Under the pieces are notes generated by a model that did no database searches, was not told the origin of the DNA, and saw only the letters and a list, made by a program, of their open reading frames with translations. Shown piece by piece: positions 46,028 to 54,940 of a DNA stretch of 63,773 nucleotides. Positions within the stretch are counted from its first letter, which is position 1. Each line of letters opens with the position of its first letter. Origin of the DNA: Dehalococcoidales bacterium (GTDB lineage: Bacteria > Chloroflexota > Dehalococcoidia > Dehalococcoidales > UBA2162); NCBI GenBank assembly GCA_016932435.1, contig JAFGCW010000004.1:1-63773 (forward strand), read 5' to 3'. Both the position numbers and the translations under genes were made by a program.

Positions 46028-46177
46028 ATGAAATTCATAAAATTACTACTTATCATGTCAACCATTATTGTCTTTACAATTTTACCTGTTTCCTTAGTAA
46101 ATGCTGCTGATAGTCCCGATTTACATGAGTTAAACTGCGGTCAAATAGTTCTGACCGATTATCCGAATCATTTATAA
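46028..46177 (+). CDS. Small secreted peptide, 49 residues
   Basis: GGAGGTTAAA immediately precedes the ATG. The product begins MKFIKLLLIMSTIIVF, a standard Sec signal, with likely cleavage after VNA (residue 26). The mature part is about 23 residues and carries one cysteine (LNCGQ) and an acidic/aromatic tail. It faces the two-component operon across a short gap. It could be a signalling peptide, or the surviving N-terminus of a longer exported protein. A small opposite-strand frame overlaps it. Confidence 0.5.
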   Translation: MKFIKLLLIMSTIIVFTILPVSLVNAADSPDLHELNCGQIVLTDYPNHL

Positions 46178-46244
46178 CAATCAATAATATGATCAGTAGT
46201 AAAAATACTATTGTAACTGCATAGAGGAAAAAAGAATTCCGCAT
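46074..46244 (-). CDS. Possible small single-span membrane protein after the histidine kinase
   Basis: ATG 46244 lies 18 bases after the kinase stop, with TAGG six bases upstream. The 56-residue frame starts MRNSFFLYAVTIVFLLL, one membrane helix followed by a charged tail. It overlaps the secreted-peptide gene in antisense; their hydrophobic parts do not overlap. Ribosome site is weaker than for the peptide, so this is a candidate only. Confidence 0.3.
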   Translation of the reverse strand: MRNSFFLYAVTIVFLLLIILLIVINDSDNRSELFDRSLTHVNRDYQQHLLRKQVKL

Positions 46245-46262
46245 ATTATGCCTACAAAAGAA

Positions 46263-47723
46263 TTATGAAAAATTATTCAAAGGTAATTTTATTAGGAAAG
46301 TAGTGCCTGTCCCCAGTTGGCTGGTTACACTGATTTTTCCACCATGTGATTCAACTATGCTTTTACATATTGCGAGACCTAATCCGAATCCACTAGCGCC
46401 TGTATCCGATGTTTTATAAAAACGCTCGAAAATAAAATCAAGGCATTCCGACGGAATGCCAGTGCCAGTGTCCTGAATCTCTATGACCACATCGGTATCT
46501 AATTTTTTAGCAAATATCATTACTTGCCCTCCTGTAGGTGTATGCTTGAAAGCGTTGTCCAGTAGATTCGAAAGCAGTCGAAACAGTAGTTTGGAATCGG
46601 CTGTGATCATAATATCTGATTCCGACACGTTCTTAAGGATGACTCTTTTTTCTTCGAATAAATAAGCATAAGCTTCAGTCGCTTCGGAAATCACCTCCGA
46701 CAAGTTTACAGTTTTCTTTTCGATGTTCAGGTGGTATTCATCTGCCCGTGCCAGAAATAAAAGGTTATCTATTAGCCTTTCCTGAGTATCGATTCGTTCC
46801 GATAAAAAGGATAGCAAATACCTATACTCTTCGCTGGTTTTTTCTCCGTCGAGGGCTCCTGTAACAGACGTTTTCATCGAAGCCAGAGGAGTTTTCAGTT
46901 CGTGTGCTGCATCGGATATAAACCTCTTTTGTGCTGTAAACGCAGCCTGGATTTTATCAGCCATTCGGTTCAGTGAATTGGCAAGGCTACCAATTTCATC
47001 CTTGGATTTAGTTTGTACACGTTCGTCAAGATCCTGTTCACCCAGTCTTTTGGCAACTCGAGCGATATGTAATACGGGTGCCACCGTCCAGCGTGAAACG
47101 AACCAACCCAGGAGCAACGATAAAATAATAACGACAGGCAGTGTACCCCAAACGTCATGTACTATCTTTTTAACCCAGTAACTAAGGTAAGGTTTTGGCA
47201 TGAAATAAACGTCTAATGAAGCAAGGATTACTACATCATCATATCCTTTAATTGGCATATAATATAGTCTTCGTAAGCCATGTCCTTGATAGTCATTGAT
47301 AGTTTTAAAAAAAAAGTTTTCTGTTAGTAGAACAGGGCCAATCTCTGATGCGGACATATCGAGTAGATAAGTGAAAGGTACTTCAGGAATTGCTTCGAAC
47401 GAGTGGGAGTTAGATACACCTCCAAGTTTTGTGTGATTGACCACCTCGTGAAAGTTCTTCAGAACATAGGACGGCGTTATCTTCAAATCATTTATGTAGT
47501 TACTGATTATCTCATAAAAGTTTTCTCCTCTGTCCCAACCTTGTTTCTCAAAATCCTTTGGTGTTGCATTATTAATAAATGCCGGACCCGTTTCCATTTG
47601 GAGGGCTGCATTTCTTTCCTGATCACGATAGTTTCTATATTCAATGAATGAGAAGGCACATATGACTACCAGTAGTACTGATACAAAAAATAGGAGAACA
47701 AGTTTTACTCTAAGACTTTTCAT
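46263..47723 (-). CDS. Sensor histidine kinase with HAMP domain
   Basis: A 486-residue EnvZ-class kinase: membrane helices at about 7-27 and 188-208 flank an extracytoplasmic sensor domain of about 160 residues. A HAMP linker follows (about 210-262), then HisKA with the phosphorylated histidine in SDAAHELKTPLASMK (about 273) and an HATPase with NLLDNAFKHTPTGG, DTGTGIP and GLGLAI. It overlaps the response-regulator gene by 14 bases. The ligand is unknown. The secreted peptide gene convergent to it is one candidate source of signal. Confidence 0.92.
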   Translation of the reverse strand: MKSLRVKLVLLFFVSVLLVVICAFSFIEYRNYRDQERNAALQMETGPAFINNATPKDFEKQGWDRGENFYEIISNYINDLKITPSYVLKNFHEVVNHTKLGGVSNSHSFEAIPEVPFTYLLDMSASEIGPVLLTENFFFKTINDYQGHGLRRLYYMPIKGYDDVVILASLDVYFMPKPYLSYWVKKIVHDVWGTLPVVIILSLLLGWFVSRWTVAPVLHIARVAKRLGEQDLDERVQTKSKDEIGSLANSLNRMADKIQAAFTAQKRFISDAAHELKTPLASMKTSVTGALDGEKTSEEYRYLLSFLSERIDTQERLIDNLLFLARADEYHLNIEKKTVNLSEVISEATEAYAYLFEEKRVILKNVSESDIMITADSKLLFRLLSNLLDNAFKHTPTGGQVMIFAKKLDTDVVIEIQDTGTGIPSECLDFIFERFYKTSDTGASGFGLGLAICKSIVESHGGKISVTSQLGTGTTFLIKLPLNNFS

Positions 47724-48387
47724 CTTTAATTATATAGCCTAATCCTTTTACTGTTTGAATAACCGCGTCCCTGTTATCCGGGTCAATCTTCTTACGTATT
47801 CGGCTGATAATTACCTCCACCACATTGGAAAAAATGTTGTTGTTAGTGTCCCATATGTGTTCTTCAATCATTTCTTGAGTTACTACCCCATTTTTATTGA
47901 TAGCTAAATATTCGAGAATACCATACTCTTTTGAAGTTAAAGAAAGTCCTCGACCTCTATAATTCACAGTTTTCTTGGAGGTATTTAAACTCATATCCCC
48001 AATAATTATTTCATTGCCAGGATGCCCGTAAGATCTTCTTATCAAGGCACGAATCCGCGCGTGCAGTTCGGGAAAACTGAAAGGTTTTGATAAATAATCA
48101 TCGGCACCACAGTCCAGTCCACGAATCTTATCACCTTCCTGATAGCGAGCGGTAAGTATTAAAATCGGTGTTGTTGTTCTTCTTTTCCTGATATACTCGC
48201 AAACAGAAAAACCATCTGATTTTGGCAACAAGATATCAAGAATTATTAGATCATAGGAGAAACTAACAGCGCATTCCTGCCCTGTCAGCCCATCTATTTC
48301 ATAATCAACTGAATATCCATTTTTTTCTAGATTTGTTTTTATGGACCAGACAAGATGTTCATCATCTTCTATCAACAGAATTCGCAT
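47710..48387 (-). CDS. OmpR/PhoB-family response regulator
   Basis: A 225-residue regulator with a receiver domain (acidic pair E8-D9-D10, phosphorylated D51 in LIILDILLPKSDG, K102 region SKPFSFPEL) and a C-terminal winged helix ending in SRIRKKIDPDNRDAVIQTVKGLGY. Start ATG 48387 gives the family N-terminus MRILLIEDD; a frame extension to 48423 is not conserved. It is the first gene of the two-component operon. A direct repeat and a TATAAT box just upstream suggest autoregulation. Confidence 0.93.
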   Translation of the reverse strand: MRILLIEDDEHLVWSIKTNLEKNGYSVDYEIDGLTGQECAVSFSYDLIILDILLPKSDGFSVCEYIRKRRTTTPILILTARYQEGDKIRGLDCGADDYLSKPFSFPELHARIRALIRRSYGHPGNEIIIGDMSLNTSKKTVNYRGRGLSLTSKEYGILEYLAINKNGVVTQEMIEEHIWDTNNNIFSNVVEVIISRIRKKIDPDNRDAVIQTVKGLGYIIKDEKS

Positions 48388-48396
48388 ATGTATAAT

Positions 48397-48402
48397 ATTA
48401 TA
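48397..48402 (-). promoter_or_regulatory. -10 box of the two-component operon
   Basis: TATAAT read leftward, ten bases before ATG 48387. No good -35 box is present, which is usual for activator-dependent promoters; the repeat at 48426-48444 occupies that place. Confidence 0.5.
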
Positions 48403-48425
48403 TGGATAGGTACGATATGGCAATC

Positions 48426-48444
48426 GTATTCAGTTTGTATTCAG
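48426..48444. promoter_or_regulatory. Direct repeat GTATTCAG-N3-GTATTCAG, probable response-regulator site
   Basis: Two identical GTATTCAG units start 11 bases apart, the one-helical-turn spacing used by OmpR/PhoB proteins. The repeat ends about 24 bases from the -10 box of the response-regulator gene. Confidence 0.6.
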
Positions 48445-48606
48445 GTAACACATATACTACGCAGTGTTGTCATCATCCAACATGGTGTAAAAAAGTGGTA
48501 ATGAAATTTCTTTCAAAATGAATACAGCGGGAAATGAGTCAATAGACCATGCTTATAAAATGGAACCATACTTGAGATTAAGTTACAAAATGAAAATTCG
48601 TTACCG

Positions 48607-50007
48607 TTACTTCTTTGTCGTTTTGATACTGTCCATAAGCATGGACAGTCCGTTCAGATTTACCTTGATATCACCGGGAGAAGTGCAGGACAGCAGCCGC
48701 TGCCAGATATATGACGGTCGCAGGTAGAATTCCCTGTAGGCTTTACTCTCCCACCGGATGATATCATCGCGGCTCAACGAATCACTTTCGAAGACCGGCG
48801 CTGATCCCTCGGTGGAAGCGGCATATACATAGTCTTCCCAGGGAATATCAGGTCTACCGCCCCCTTCGAGATAGAGATCATATAATTTCGTTCCGGGGAA
48901 AGGCGTAGTGATGGAAAACTGGGCGAAGTCCACCTTCAATTTTTTGGCGAACCGGATGGTCTCCCTGATAGTATCAGGAGTCTCACCGGGAGAACCGATC
49001 ATAAAATAACCGATCACGTGAATTCCGGCTTCATGAGTATATCGAACCGCTTCTACGGCCTGCTGTATCGTGGTGCCTTTTTCTATCACGTCCAGTATCT
49101 CCTGGGAGCCGGATTCCAGCCCGTATGAGATGGAGTAACAGCCTGACTGTTTCATCTTTTTCAGAAGTTTTTCGTTAACCAGATTCACTCTTGTCTCACA
49201 TGACCAGATAATATTTAGTTTCCTGCGGATTATTTCTTCGCATATTTTATAGGCTCTTTCCATATCCAGTGAAAAAGAATCATCATAAAAAGCGATTTCC
49301 CTGACACCGTATCGTTCCTGCAGCCAGGCTATTTCATCGGCAATCCTGGCTGGACTCTGCCCCCTGAACCTTTTACCGAAAACCGGTTTCGAGCAGTAAC
49401 CGCAATTGTACGGGCATCCCCGGCTGGTTATAAGCACGGCAAACGGGAATGCCCTTCCGTGAGGTGGATGAGGTTTATATGATTTCAGAGGTAATAAATG
49501 ATATGCCAGGAACGGCAGAGAATCGAGATCCGATATTTCGGGTGACGGCGGATTGTCTACGACAACACCATCCTTGCGGTATGTTATTCCCTTAACCTTT
49601 TCAAGTGGTTTCTTGGCCTCAATGGCAGAGAGTAAATTAATAAACGATTCCTCTCCCTCACCGCGAACTATTATGTCAATTTCCGGCGCGATGGCCATTG
49701 TCTCTGCCGGAAGTAACGTGGCATGAGGACCTCCCATTATTATCGGCAGATCAGGCTTCTCTGATTTTACCTCCCGCGCAATGTCGATTGCCCGGCTGAC
49801 CGTCGGAGTCATCGCCGTAAGACCGAGGATATCCGTATCATCCAGCAGCGGAATTATATCCGTCGGTTTGAGGTTGAGAAAGTTGGCGTCCACCAGGGTA
49901 ACAGGATAACCTTTTGATTCCAGGACAGCAGCTAACAGAATTAACCCCATTGGAGGTTGAGGATAATCCAAAAACTGCGGAGGATTTACCAGAGTAACTT
50001 TTTGCAT
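48607..50007 (-). CDS. B12-binding radical SAM protein
   Basis: A 466-residue enzyme of the BchE/cobalamin-dependent radical SAM group. A cobalamin-binding Rossmann domain (about 1-130, with PPMGLILLAAVLE and MGGPHATLLP) precedes the radical SAM barrel with C198-x3-C202-x2-C205 (SRGCPYNCGYC) and GLESGSQEIL. The B12 domain lacks a DxHxxG motif, as in this class. These enzymes do methylations, ring closures or hopanoid and lipid tailoring; the reaction here is not defined. GGAG lies upstream of the ATG. Confidence 0.9.
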   Translation of the reverse strand: MQKVTLVNPPQFLDYPQPPMGLILLAAVLESKGYPVTLVDANFLNLKPTDIIPLLDDTDILGLTAMTPTVSRAIDIAREVKSEKPDLPIIMGGPHATLLPAETMAIAPEIDIIVRGEGEESFINLLSAIEAKKPLEKVKGITYRKDGVVVDNPPSPEISDLDSLPFLAYHLLPLKSYKPHPPHGRAFPFAVLITSRGCPYNCGYCSKPVFGKRFRGQSPARIADEIAWLQERYGVREIAFYDDSFSLDMERAYKICEEIIRRKLNIIWSCETRVNLVNEKLLKKMKQSGCYSISYGLESGSQEILDVIEKGTTIQQAVEAVRYTHEAGIHVIGYFMIGSPGETPDTIRETIRFAKKLKVDFAQFSITTPFPGTKLYDLYLEGGGRPDIPWEDYVYAASTEGSAPVFESDSLSRDDIIRWESKAYREFYLRPSYIWQRLLSCTSPGDIKVNLNGLSMLMDSIKTTKK

Positions 50008-50056
50008 ATTTCTCCGTGGGAGAAGTATTGATCCGAAACGAAACTAAAGTTTTCTA

Positions 50057-51343
50057 TCACTGTTTTACATACTCATTTATTATGACCAGACATGTGTCAT
50101 GAAGGTTACGCAGGATCTCCCGGTCCTTTCCCTCAACGGTAAGTCTTAGCTTTGGTTCGGTACCCGAAGGTCGTATCAGTGCCCAGCCATCATCAAATAT
50201 CAGCTTAATACCGTCCTTGTTATCTATCGAAACAGGCTTCAGGGACATCAGGATTTCTCCCAATCCGGTTATATTCAGTTTACTCACTGTTACGCTGCTT
50301 CGCTGTATCGGATATTCGGAAATATCATCGACAAGATCTGAAATCCTGGTTCGCCCGGCTATCGATGCTAACCTGGCAGCGGCGTATATACCATCGGGGC
50401 AAAGAGTATTCTCCGGAAACATCCAGCTCCCGGAAGGTTCGCCGCCGAATTCACCACCATTTTTCAACTCCACTGATACGAAACTATCGCCTATCTTTGT
50501 TCGGATAACTTCAGCCCCCGTCTCTTCAATAATCATCGATGCATCCATTGTAGTGATTACTTTCTTCGCACCGGCTTCACGCGTAAAAAGCACCAACAGT
50601 TTATCACCGGGAATGAACCTGCCCTTGTCATCCACCGCCATCATCCTGTCGGCGTCTCCGTCATGGGCAATGCCAAGGTCGGCACCGACTTCTCTGGTTA
50701 CCCGTATCAGTTCCTGCAGGTTCTCCTCTGTGGGTTCGGAAGGCCGTGGGAAATCCCCCCTGGGAGTGCAATTCAGTTCGATCACTTCACAACCCATTTT
50801 CCTGAGTAGAACTGGAGTTATCACGGAAGCTGCACCACCTCCACAATCAAGGACCACTTTTATATTAAACCGACCAGTGATGTTCGAAAGAATTCGTTCG
50901 ATATGGTTATTTACAGCACTTTCCGATGTCCTGACCTTCCCTAAAGCATCCCATTTTGCCGATGTAAACTCACCTGATGATATCATCTCCTCAATCTGCG
51001 ACTGCTGAGCAGCGTTAAAAGCCGAGCCGTCCGGATTGATGAACTTCAGACCGTTGTATTCAGGCGGATTATGAGAAGCGGTTATCATAACACCGGCTCG
51101 GGATTTTTCTGCAGCGATAGCTAAGGTTGGAGTAGGAACAAGCCCGATATCCGTACAGTCAGCTCCTGCAATCATGGCACCGGCTATGAATGCGTATTTC
51201 ACGGCTTCGGTAGATGTCCTTGTATCACCCGCAATCACGATATCCCCGTACAATTGCCCCGCTGTCATACCTGCCTTAAGTGTCAACTCAATAAGGCTGC
51301 TGTCAGCAATTCTTCTTATACCGGAGGTACCGAATAATTTCAT
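50057..51343 (-). CDS. glmM: Phosphoglucosamine mutase / phosphohexomutase
   Basis: A 428-residue alpha-D-phosphohexomutase. KLFGTSGIRR opens the protein, the phosphoserine loop is TASHNPP with S90, the metal loop is DGDADR (about 232), GGEPSGSW (about 315) binds sugar and RPSGTEPKLR binds phosphate. The N-terminal MKLFGTSGIR and the neighbouring glmS favour glucosamine-6-phosphate to glucosamine-1-phosphate. ATG 51343 is used because upstream codons are outside the family; the ribosome site (GAAGG) is unusually close. Divergent from glmS. Confidence 0.88.
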   Translation of the reverse strand: MKLFGTSGIRRIADSSLIELTLKAGMTAGQLYGDIVIAGDTRTSTEAVKYAFIAGAMIAGADCTDIGLVPTPTLAIAAEKSRAGVMITASHNPPEYNGLKFINPDGSAFNAAQQSQIEEMISSGEFTSAKWDALGKVRTSESAVNNHIERILSNITGRFNIKVVLDCGGGAASVITPVLLRKMGCEVIELNCTPRGDFPRPSEPTEENLQELIRVTREVGADLGIAHDGDADRMMAVDDKGRFIPGDKLLVLFTREAGAKKVITTMDASMIIEETGAEVIRTKIGDSFVSVELKNGGEFGGEPSGSWMFPENTLCPDGIYAAARLASIAGRTRISDLVDDISEYPIQRSSVTVSKLNITGLGEILMSLKPVSIDNKDGIKLIFDDGWALIRPSGTEPKLRLTVEGKDREILRNLHDTCLVIINEYVKQ

Positions 51344-51443
51344 CCTTCGTTGATTGTAAATGCCGTTCGACCGCCTGTCAATCCAACCAGCAGGTGATTG
51401 TAAATTTGGTCTATGTGGCTCACGAATTATACCCGAGCGTGTT

Positions 51444-51472
51444 TTGACTTGGAAAAGGCTGTATGCTATATT
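51444..51472 (+). promoter_or_regulatory. Sigma-70 promoter of glmS
   Basis: TTGACT (51444-51449), 17-base spacer, TATATT (51467-51472), 50 bases before the ATG. Confidence 0.7.
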
Positions 51473-51522
51473 TCGGTAAGAGTACACCTTGATTCCCCAG
51501 TGAACAGTAAGGAAATATATAT

Positions 51523-53349
51523 ATGTGCGGGATTATAGGCTATATCGGTAAAGACCTCACCGTTAAGTCCGTTGACCTCGGAATAGAAGCTTTAAAACGG
51601 CTCGAATATCGGGGTTACGATTCTTCCGGTTTTGCTTTCTGGAATGACCAGGAGGGAAAAATATGCAGCCAGAAAGCTGTCGGAAAAATTGCCAGTCTGG
51701 AAGATAAGCTGGAATACAGTAACACCAGTCATGCAAATCCAATCATTCTCCACACACGCTGGGCTACGCACGGCGGAGTTACCGAGGAGAACGCCCATCC
51801 TCACAGTGATTGCCAACAGAATATCTGGGTTATCCATAACGGTATAATCGAAAATTTTCGGCAGTTAAAGCGACAGCTTGAAAGTGAAGGTCACCGCTTT
51901 TCATCGGAGACGGATACTGAGGTTTTAGCCCATCTCATCGAAAAGTACTTCGTCGGTAACCTTGAAGACGCGGTAAGGGAAGCTTTAGTCCACATAGAAG
52001 GTACCTACGGTCTGGCGGTAATAGCCAGAGACGATCCCGATAAGATCGTAGCCGCCCGACTTTCCAGTCCTCTCTTGATAGGAATCGGCAATGACGAGTA
52101 TCTCCTGGCATCGGATCCGTCCGCTGTAATAGCCCGAACCAAGAAAGTTATTTACCTTGACGACGGCGAAGTTGCTGTAATCGGCAGGGATAAGTTCTCA
52201 ATAATCAGGGAGAAAAAGCCCCTGGAAATTGATTGGTCTCAGAGTGATTTCGACAAAGGTGACTACCCTCACTATATGATCAAGGAGATTATGGAGCAGC
52301 CAGAAACTCTTGAAAACGCCATAAAAGGTCGGTTATTACCTGAAGAAGGAAATGCCAGACTCGGAGGTCTTGATCTGGTCGAGAAAAAACTGAGGGCTGT
52401 GAATAAAGCCTATATTGTTGCCTGCGGAACGGCATATCACGCCGGTATCGTCGGCGAGTATATGTTAGAAGAATACGCAGAGATACTGACCAAGACCGAC
52501 GCCGCTTCGGAGTTCAGGTACAGAGATAATTTGTTGGACAGGCATTCGGTGGTTATTGCCATATCACAGTCGGGGGAGACGGCCGACACTCTTGCCGCGA
52601 TAAGTGAAGCGAAGTCACGAGGTGTGCTATCTCTCGGAATAACAAACGTAGTCGGTTCAACCCAGGCACGGGAGACAGACGCCGGAGTCTATACGCGTAC
52701 CGGTCCGGAAGTGGCTGTAGCATCCACCAAGGCTTTCACATCACAGTTGATGATCCTGGGACTTATGACTCTGGTGTTAGGCAGACAGCGAAATATGTCG
52801 CGGGTAACCGGGCAAAAACTGGCCGAAGCTTTACAGAGAATACCTGAACTTGCCGCTAGGACTTTGAAATCGTTCGATCAAATACAGGAACTTGCTCACA
52901 AGTACAAGGAATATGATAATTTATTATATCTCGGCAGGAAATACAGTTACCCTGTGGCCCGGGAAGGCGCTCTCAAGATAAAGGAAATCGCTTATGTCCA
53001 TGCCGAAGGCGGTCACGGTGGCGAAACGAAACACGGCCCCCTTGCCCTTATGTCCCCGGAATTCCCCTGTATCTGCATAGTACCGAATGACAGCGTCTAC
53101 AGTAAGATGATATCCAATATTCAGGAGATCAAAGCCAGGAAATCTCCAGTCATTGCCGTAGCCACGGAGGGCAACACTGAGATAAAAAACCTGGCTGACG
53201 ACGTGATATATATACCTGATACACTTGAACCACTGACGCCGATTCTGAGCATTATTCCCTTACAGATATTAGCCTATCATGTTGCCGCCATGCGGGGCTG
53301 TGATATAGATAAACCGAGGAACCTGGCAAAATCGGTTACCGTGGAGTAA
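51523..53349 (+). CDS. glmS: Glutamine-fructose-6-phosphate aminotransferase
   Basis: A 608-residue GlmS of full length. MCGIIGYIG gives the nucleophile C2 after Met removal; HTRWATHGG, NAHPH and the D-rich SETDTEVL loop are in the glutaminase half. Two SIS domains follow, with ISQSGETADT, STKAFTSQ and the terminal DKPRNLAKSVTVE. It makes glucosamine 6-phosphate for cell-envelope UDP-GlcNAc. glmM is divergent next door. AAGGAA lies before the ATG; a hairpin terminator follows. Confidence 0.96.
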   Translation: MCGIIGYIGKDLTVKSVDLGIEALKRLEYRGYDSSGFAFWNDQEGKICSQKAVGKIASLEDKLEYSNTSHANPIILHTRWATHGGVTEENAHPHSDCQQNIWVIHNGIIENFRQLKRQLESEGHRFSSETDTEVLAHLIEKYFVGNLEDAVREALVHIEGTYGLAVIARDDPDKIVAARLSSPLLIGIGNDEYLLASDPSAVIARTKKVIYLDDGEVAVIGRDKFSIIREKKPLEIDWSQSDFDKGDYPHYMIKEIMEQPETLENAIKGRLLPEEGNARLGGLDLVEKKLRAVNKAYIVACGTAYHAGIVGEYMLEEYAEILTKTDAASEFRYRDNLLDRHSVVIAISQSGETADTLAAISEAKSRGVLSLGITNVVGSTQARETDAGVYTRTGPEVAVASTKAFTSQLMILGLMTLVLGRQRNMSRVTGQKLAEALQRIPELAARTLKSFDQIQELAHKYKEYDNLLYLGRKYSYPVAREGALKIKEIAYVHAEGGHGGETKHGPLALMSPEFPCICIVPNDSVYSKMISNIQEIKARKSPVIAVATEGNTEIKNLADDVIYIPDTLEPLTPILSIIPLQILAYHVAAMRGCDIDKPRNLAKSVTVE

Positions 53350-53422
53350 TTACTGTATCTAACCTTGCAACTGTATAATCTCTTTATGCCCGATTACGGC
53401 AGCTTTTTATCAAGAATAAACT

Positions 53423-53467
53423 CGCCGGAGTCATACGTGGATAACCCCGTAATAACTCCGGCGTTTT
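53423..53467 (+). terminator. Rho-independent terminator after glmS
   Basis: CGCCGGAGT (53423-53431) pairs with ACTCCGGCG (53455-53463), with an inner TACG/CGTA pair, followed by TTTT. Confidence 0.75.
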
Positions 53468-53482
53468 CAGTTATCTGAGATA

Positions 53483-53827
53483 TTAGTCTGTTGATATCAT
53501 AGAGGCAAAGTGTTCATCCATCTCAAAGCCACCAAGGCCATTGCCGGCAGCGGCATAGACATGGACAATTGGATCATCCTCGATGCAAGCCAATACCATC
53601 TGTAGTAATTCCTGCCGCTCCTGGCATTCCTTCCATCCCTGCCATCCTTCGAGACGAGTCCAGGTGCCAACAACCATGTAGTGCGTTGGATTATTAACGT
53701 CGATGAGAGTCTCTCCGGACACATAAGTTGGCTGGCGCATACAACTCGACCTTAGATCTTTAAGCAGCCCTTCCAATCTCTTTTCTTCGCCTGGCTTGCA
53801 GTGTCGCTCTATTACTACCTTAACCAT
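53483..53827 (-). CDS. Antibiotic biosynthesis monooxygenase (ABM)-type protein
   Basis: A 114-residue ferredoxin-like dimeric alpha+beta barrel of the ABM superfamily: KVVIERHCKPGEEKRLEGLLKDL, SGETLIDVNNPTHYMVVGTW, then a Trp-rich EGWQGWKECQERQE helix. Members range from monooxygenases to heme-degrading and stress proteins, and the activity cannot be assigned. GGGAGGTGA precedes the ATG. Convergent with glmS. Confidence 0.82.
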   Translation of the reverse strand: MVKVVIERHCKPGEEKRLEGLLKDLRSSCMRQPTYVSGETLIDVNNPTHYMVVGTWTRLEGWQGWKECQERQELLQMVLACIEDDPIVHVYAAAGNGLGGFEMDEHFASMISTD

Positions 53828-54063
53828 TTTTCACCTCCCGCTTTCTATTCTTTCAGTGTCTGATAGTTCTCTCCGGTACTCTAACTATCTATCCGGTTAA
53901 GCGGTGGGAAGTTAATACAAGAGCCACCTGAGTGACCTATTTATATACCTGATTTCCAAACTTGTCAAGTTATTCCGAAAAAGAGTAACACTCAATAGTT
54001 ACAGGCTTAATCGAGAATAAATATCATTGTATTTCAAGCAGAGTTGGTATATTATGATTTGGT

Positions 54064-54486
54064 ATGAAAGAAAAAACAGTCACTGTTTCCGGAGGTTTCG
54101 ATCCCTTACATATCGGTCATATCCGGATGATCTGTGAAGCGAGTAAACTCGGGAAACTGATCGTTATACTAAATAACGATGCCTTTCTCATCAGGAAAAA
54201 AGGCCGTGCTTTCATGCCCATCGAGGAAAGAAAAGAAATCCTGGAAAATATCAAGGGAGTAGACAGTGTTTTCGTCAGCATCGATGAAGATGACAGTGTC
54301 TGCAAGAGTCTTGAAGCAATCAAACCCGATATTTTCGCCAATGGCGGTGACCGGAAAGACGAGTCGGAAATACGTGAAGCCGAAGTATGTAAGCGACTCG
54401 GTATTGAAATGGTCTTTAACGTGGGCGGGGGAAAAGTACAATCGAGTTCGTGGCTGACCAAACCAAACACACTGGATAAAGAGTAA
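54064..54486 (+). CDS. Cytidylyltransferase-like nucleotidyltransferase
   Basis: A 140-residue protein of the TagD/RfaE C-terminal group. GGFDPLHIGHIRMI (10-23) contains the HxGH nucleotide motif, and NGGDRKDESEIREAEVCKRL with late SSSWL match the family. It joins a nucleoside phosphate to a phosphorylated polyol or sugar, for envelope precursors such as CDP-glycerol or ADP-heptose. Substrate unclear. The ribosome site is weak. Confidence 0.85.
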   Translation: MKEKTVTVSGGFDPLHIGHIRMICEASKLGKLIVILNNDAFLIRKKGRAFMPIEERKEILENIKGVDSVFVSIDEDDSVCKSLEAIKPDIFANGGDRKDESEIREAEVCKRLGIEMVFNVGGGKVQSSSWLTKPNTLDKE

Positions 54487-54607
54487 GTCGACTTAGTAAA
54501 TTATAACCCTTATTACTACTTTCCCATATTGTTTTCCAATTACACTCAAAATAACCGTAACAAACCATGGCTCTGAAACGTATATACAGGTAAAAGGAGG
54601 TATGGTC

Positions 54608-54853
54608 TTGAAAAAGGTTCTTGCGATTTTAATAACAACCACAGTTATCTCGGTAGTACTCGTCACGTCTTTGGGAGTAACAGCATGTGCGGATGAAGAT
54701 GAAATTCCCGCATACGGTTACCAGGAACCCGCCCCTGAATCACACGACGGTGTTCCTGAAGGCAGTGGAACTGATGGTAGTGCAGGGCCTGATATCGGTC
54801 CCGGTCCAGCACCAAATTCCGGCGATGGAGATCCGGACGGCAGCGGTTTTTAG
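54608..54853 (+). CDS. Small exported acidic Gly/Pro-rich protein
   Basis: An 81-residue product with TTG start; AAAGGAGGT is seven bases upstream, which is better placed for this codon than for an ATG at 54602. The leader KKVLAILITTTVISVVLV ends near VTACA; C24 or the ACA site marks processing. The mature part is low-complexity, rich in Gly, Pro, Asp and Glu, without cysteine. Role unknown. A perfect terminator follows. Confidence 0.65.
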   Translation: MKKVLAILITTTVISVVLVTSLGVTACADEDEIPAYGYQEPAPESHDGVPEGSGTDGSAGPDIGPGPAPNSGDGDPDGSGF

Positions 54854-54874
54854 TAATAAAAGATAAACACGGAT

Positions 54875-54905
54875 AAAAAAAGGCGCGAATTCGCGCCTTT
54901 TTTCT
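54875..54905. terminator. Strong bidirectional terminator
   Basis: AAAAAAGGCGCGAA and TTCGCGCCTTTTTT form a perfect stem of 11 or more pairs with A and T runs on both sides, between the rightward secreted-protein gene and the leftward VIT1-like gene. Confidence 0.9.
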
Positions 54906-54940
54906 CTTCTACAAAGTAGGAGTATTAAAGGTCTTCTATA

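Noticed and set aside
50217..51008. 263-codon frame opposite glmM
   Set aside because: Antisense of a well-supported glmM; Ser/Pro-rich shadow with no start signal.
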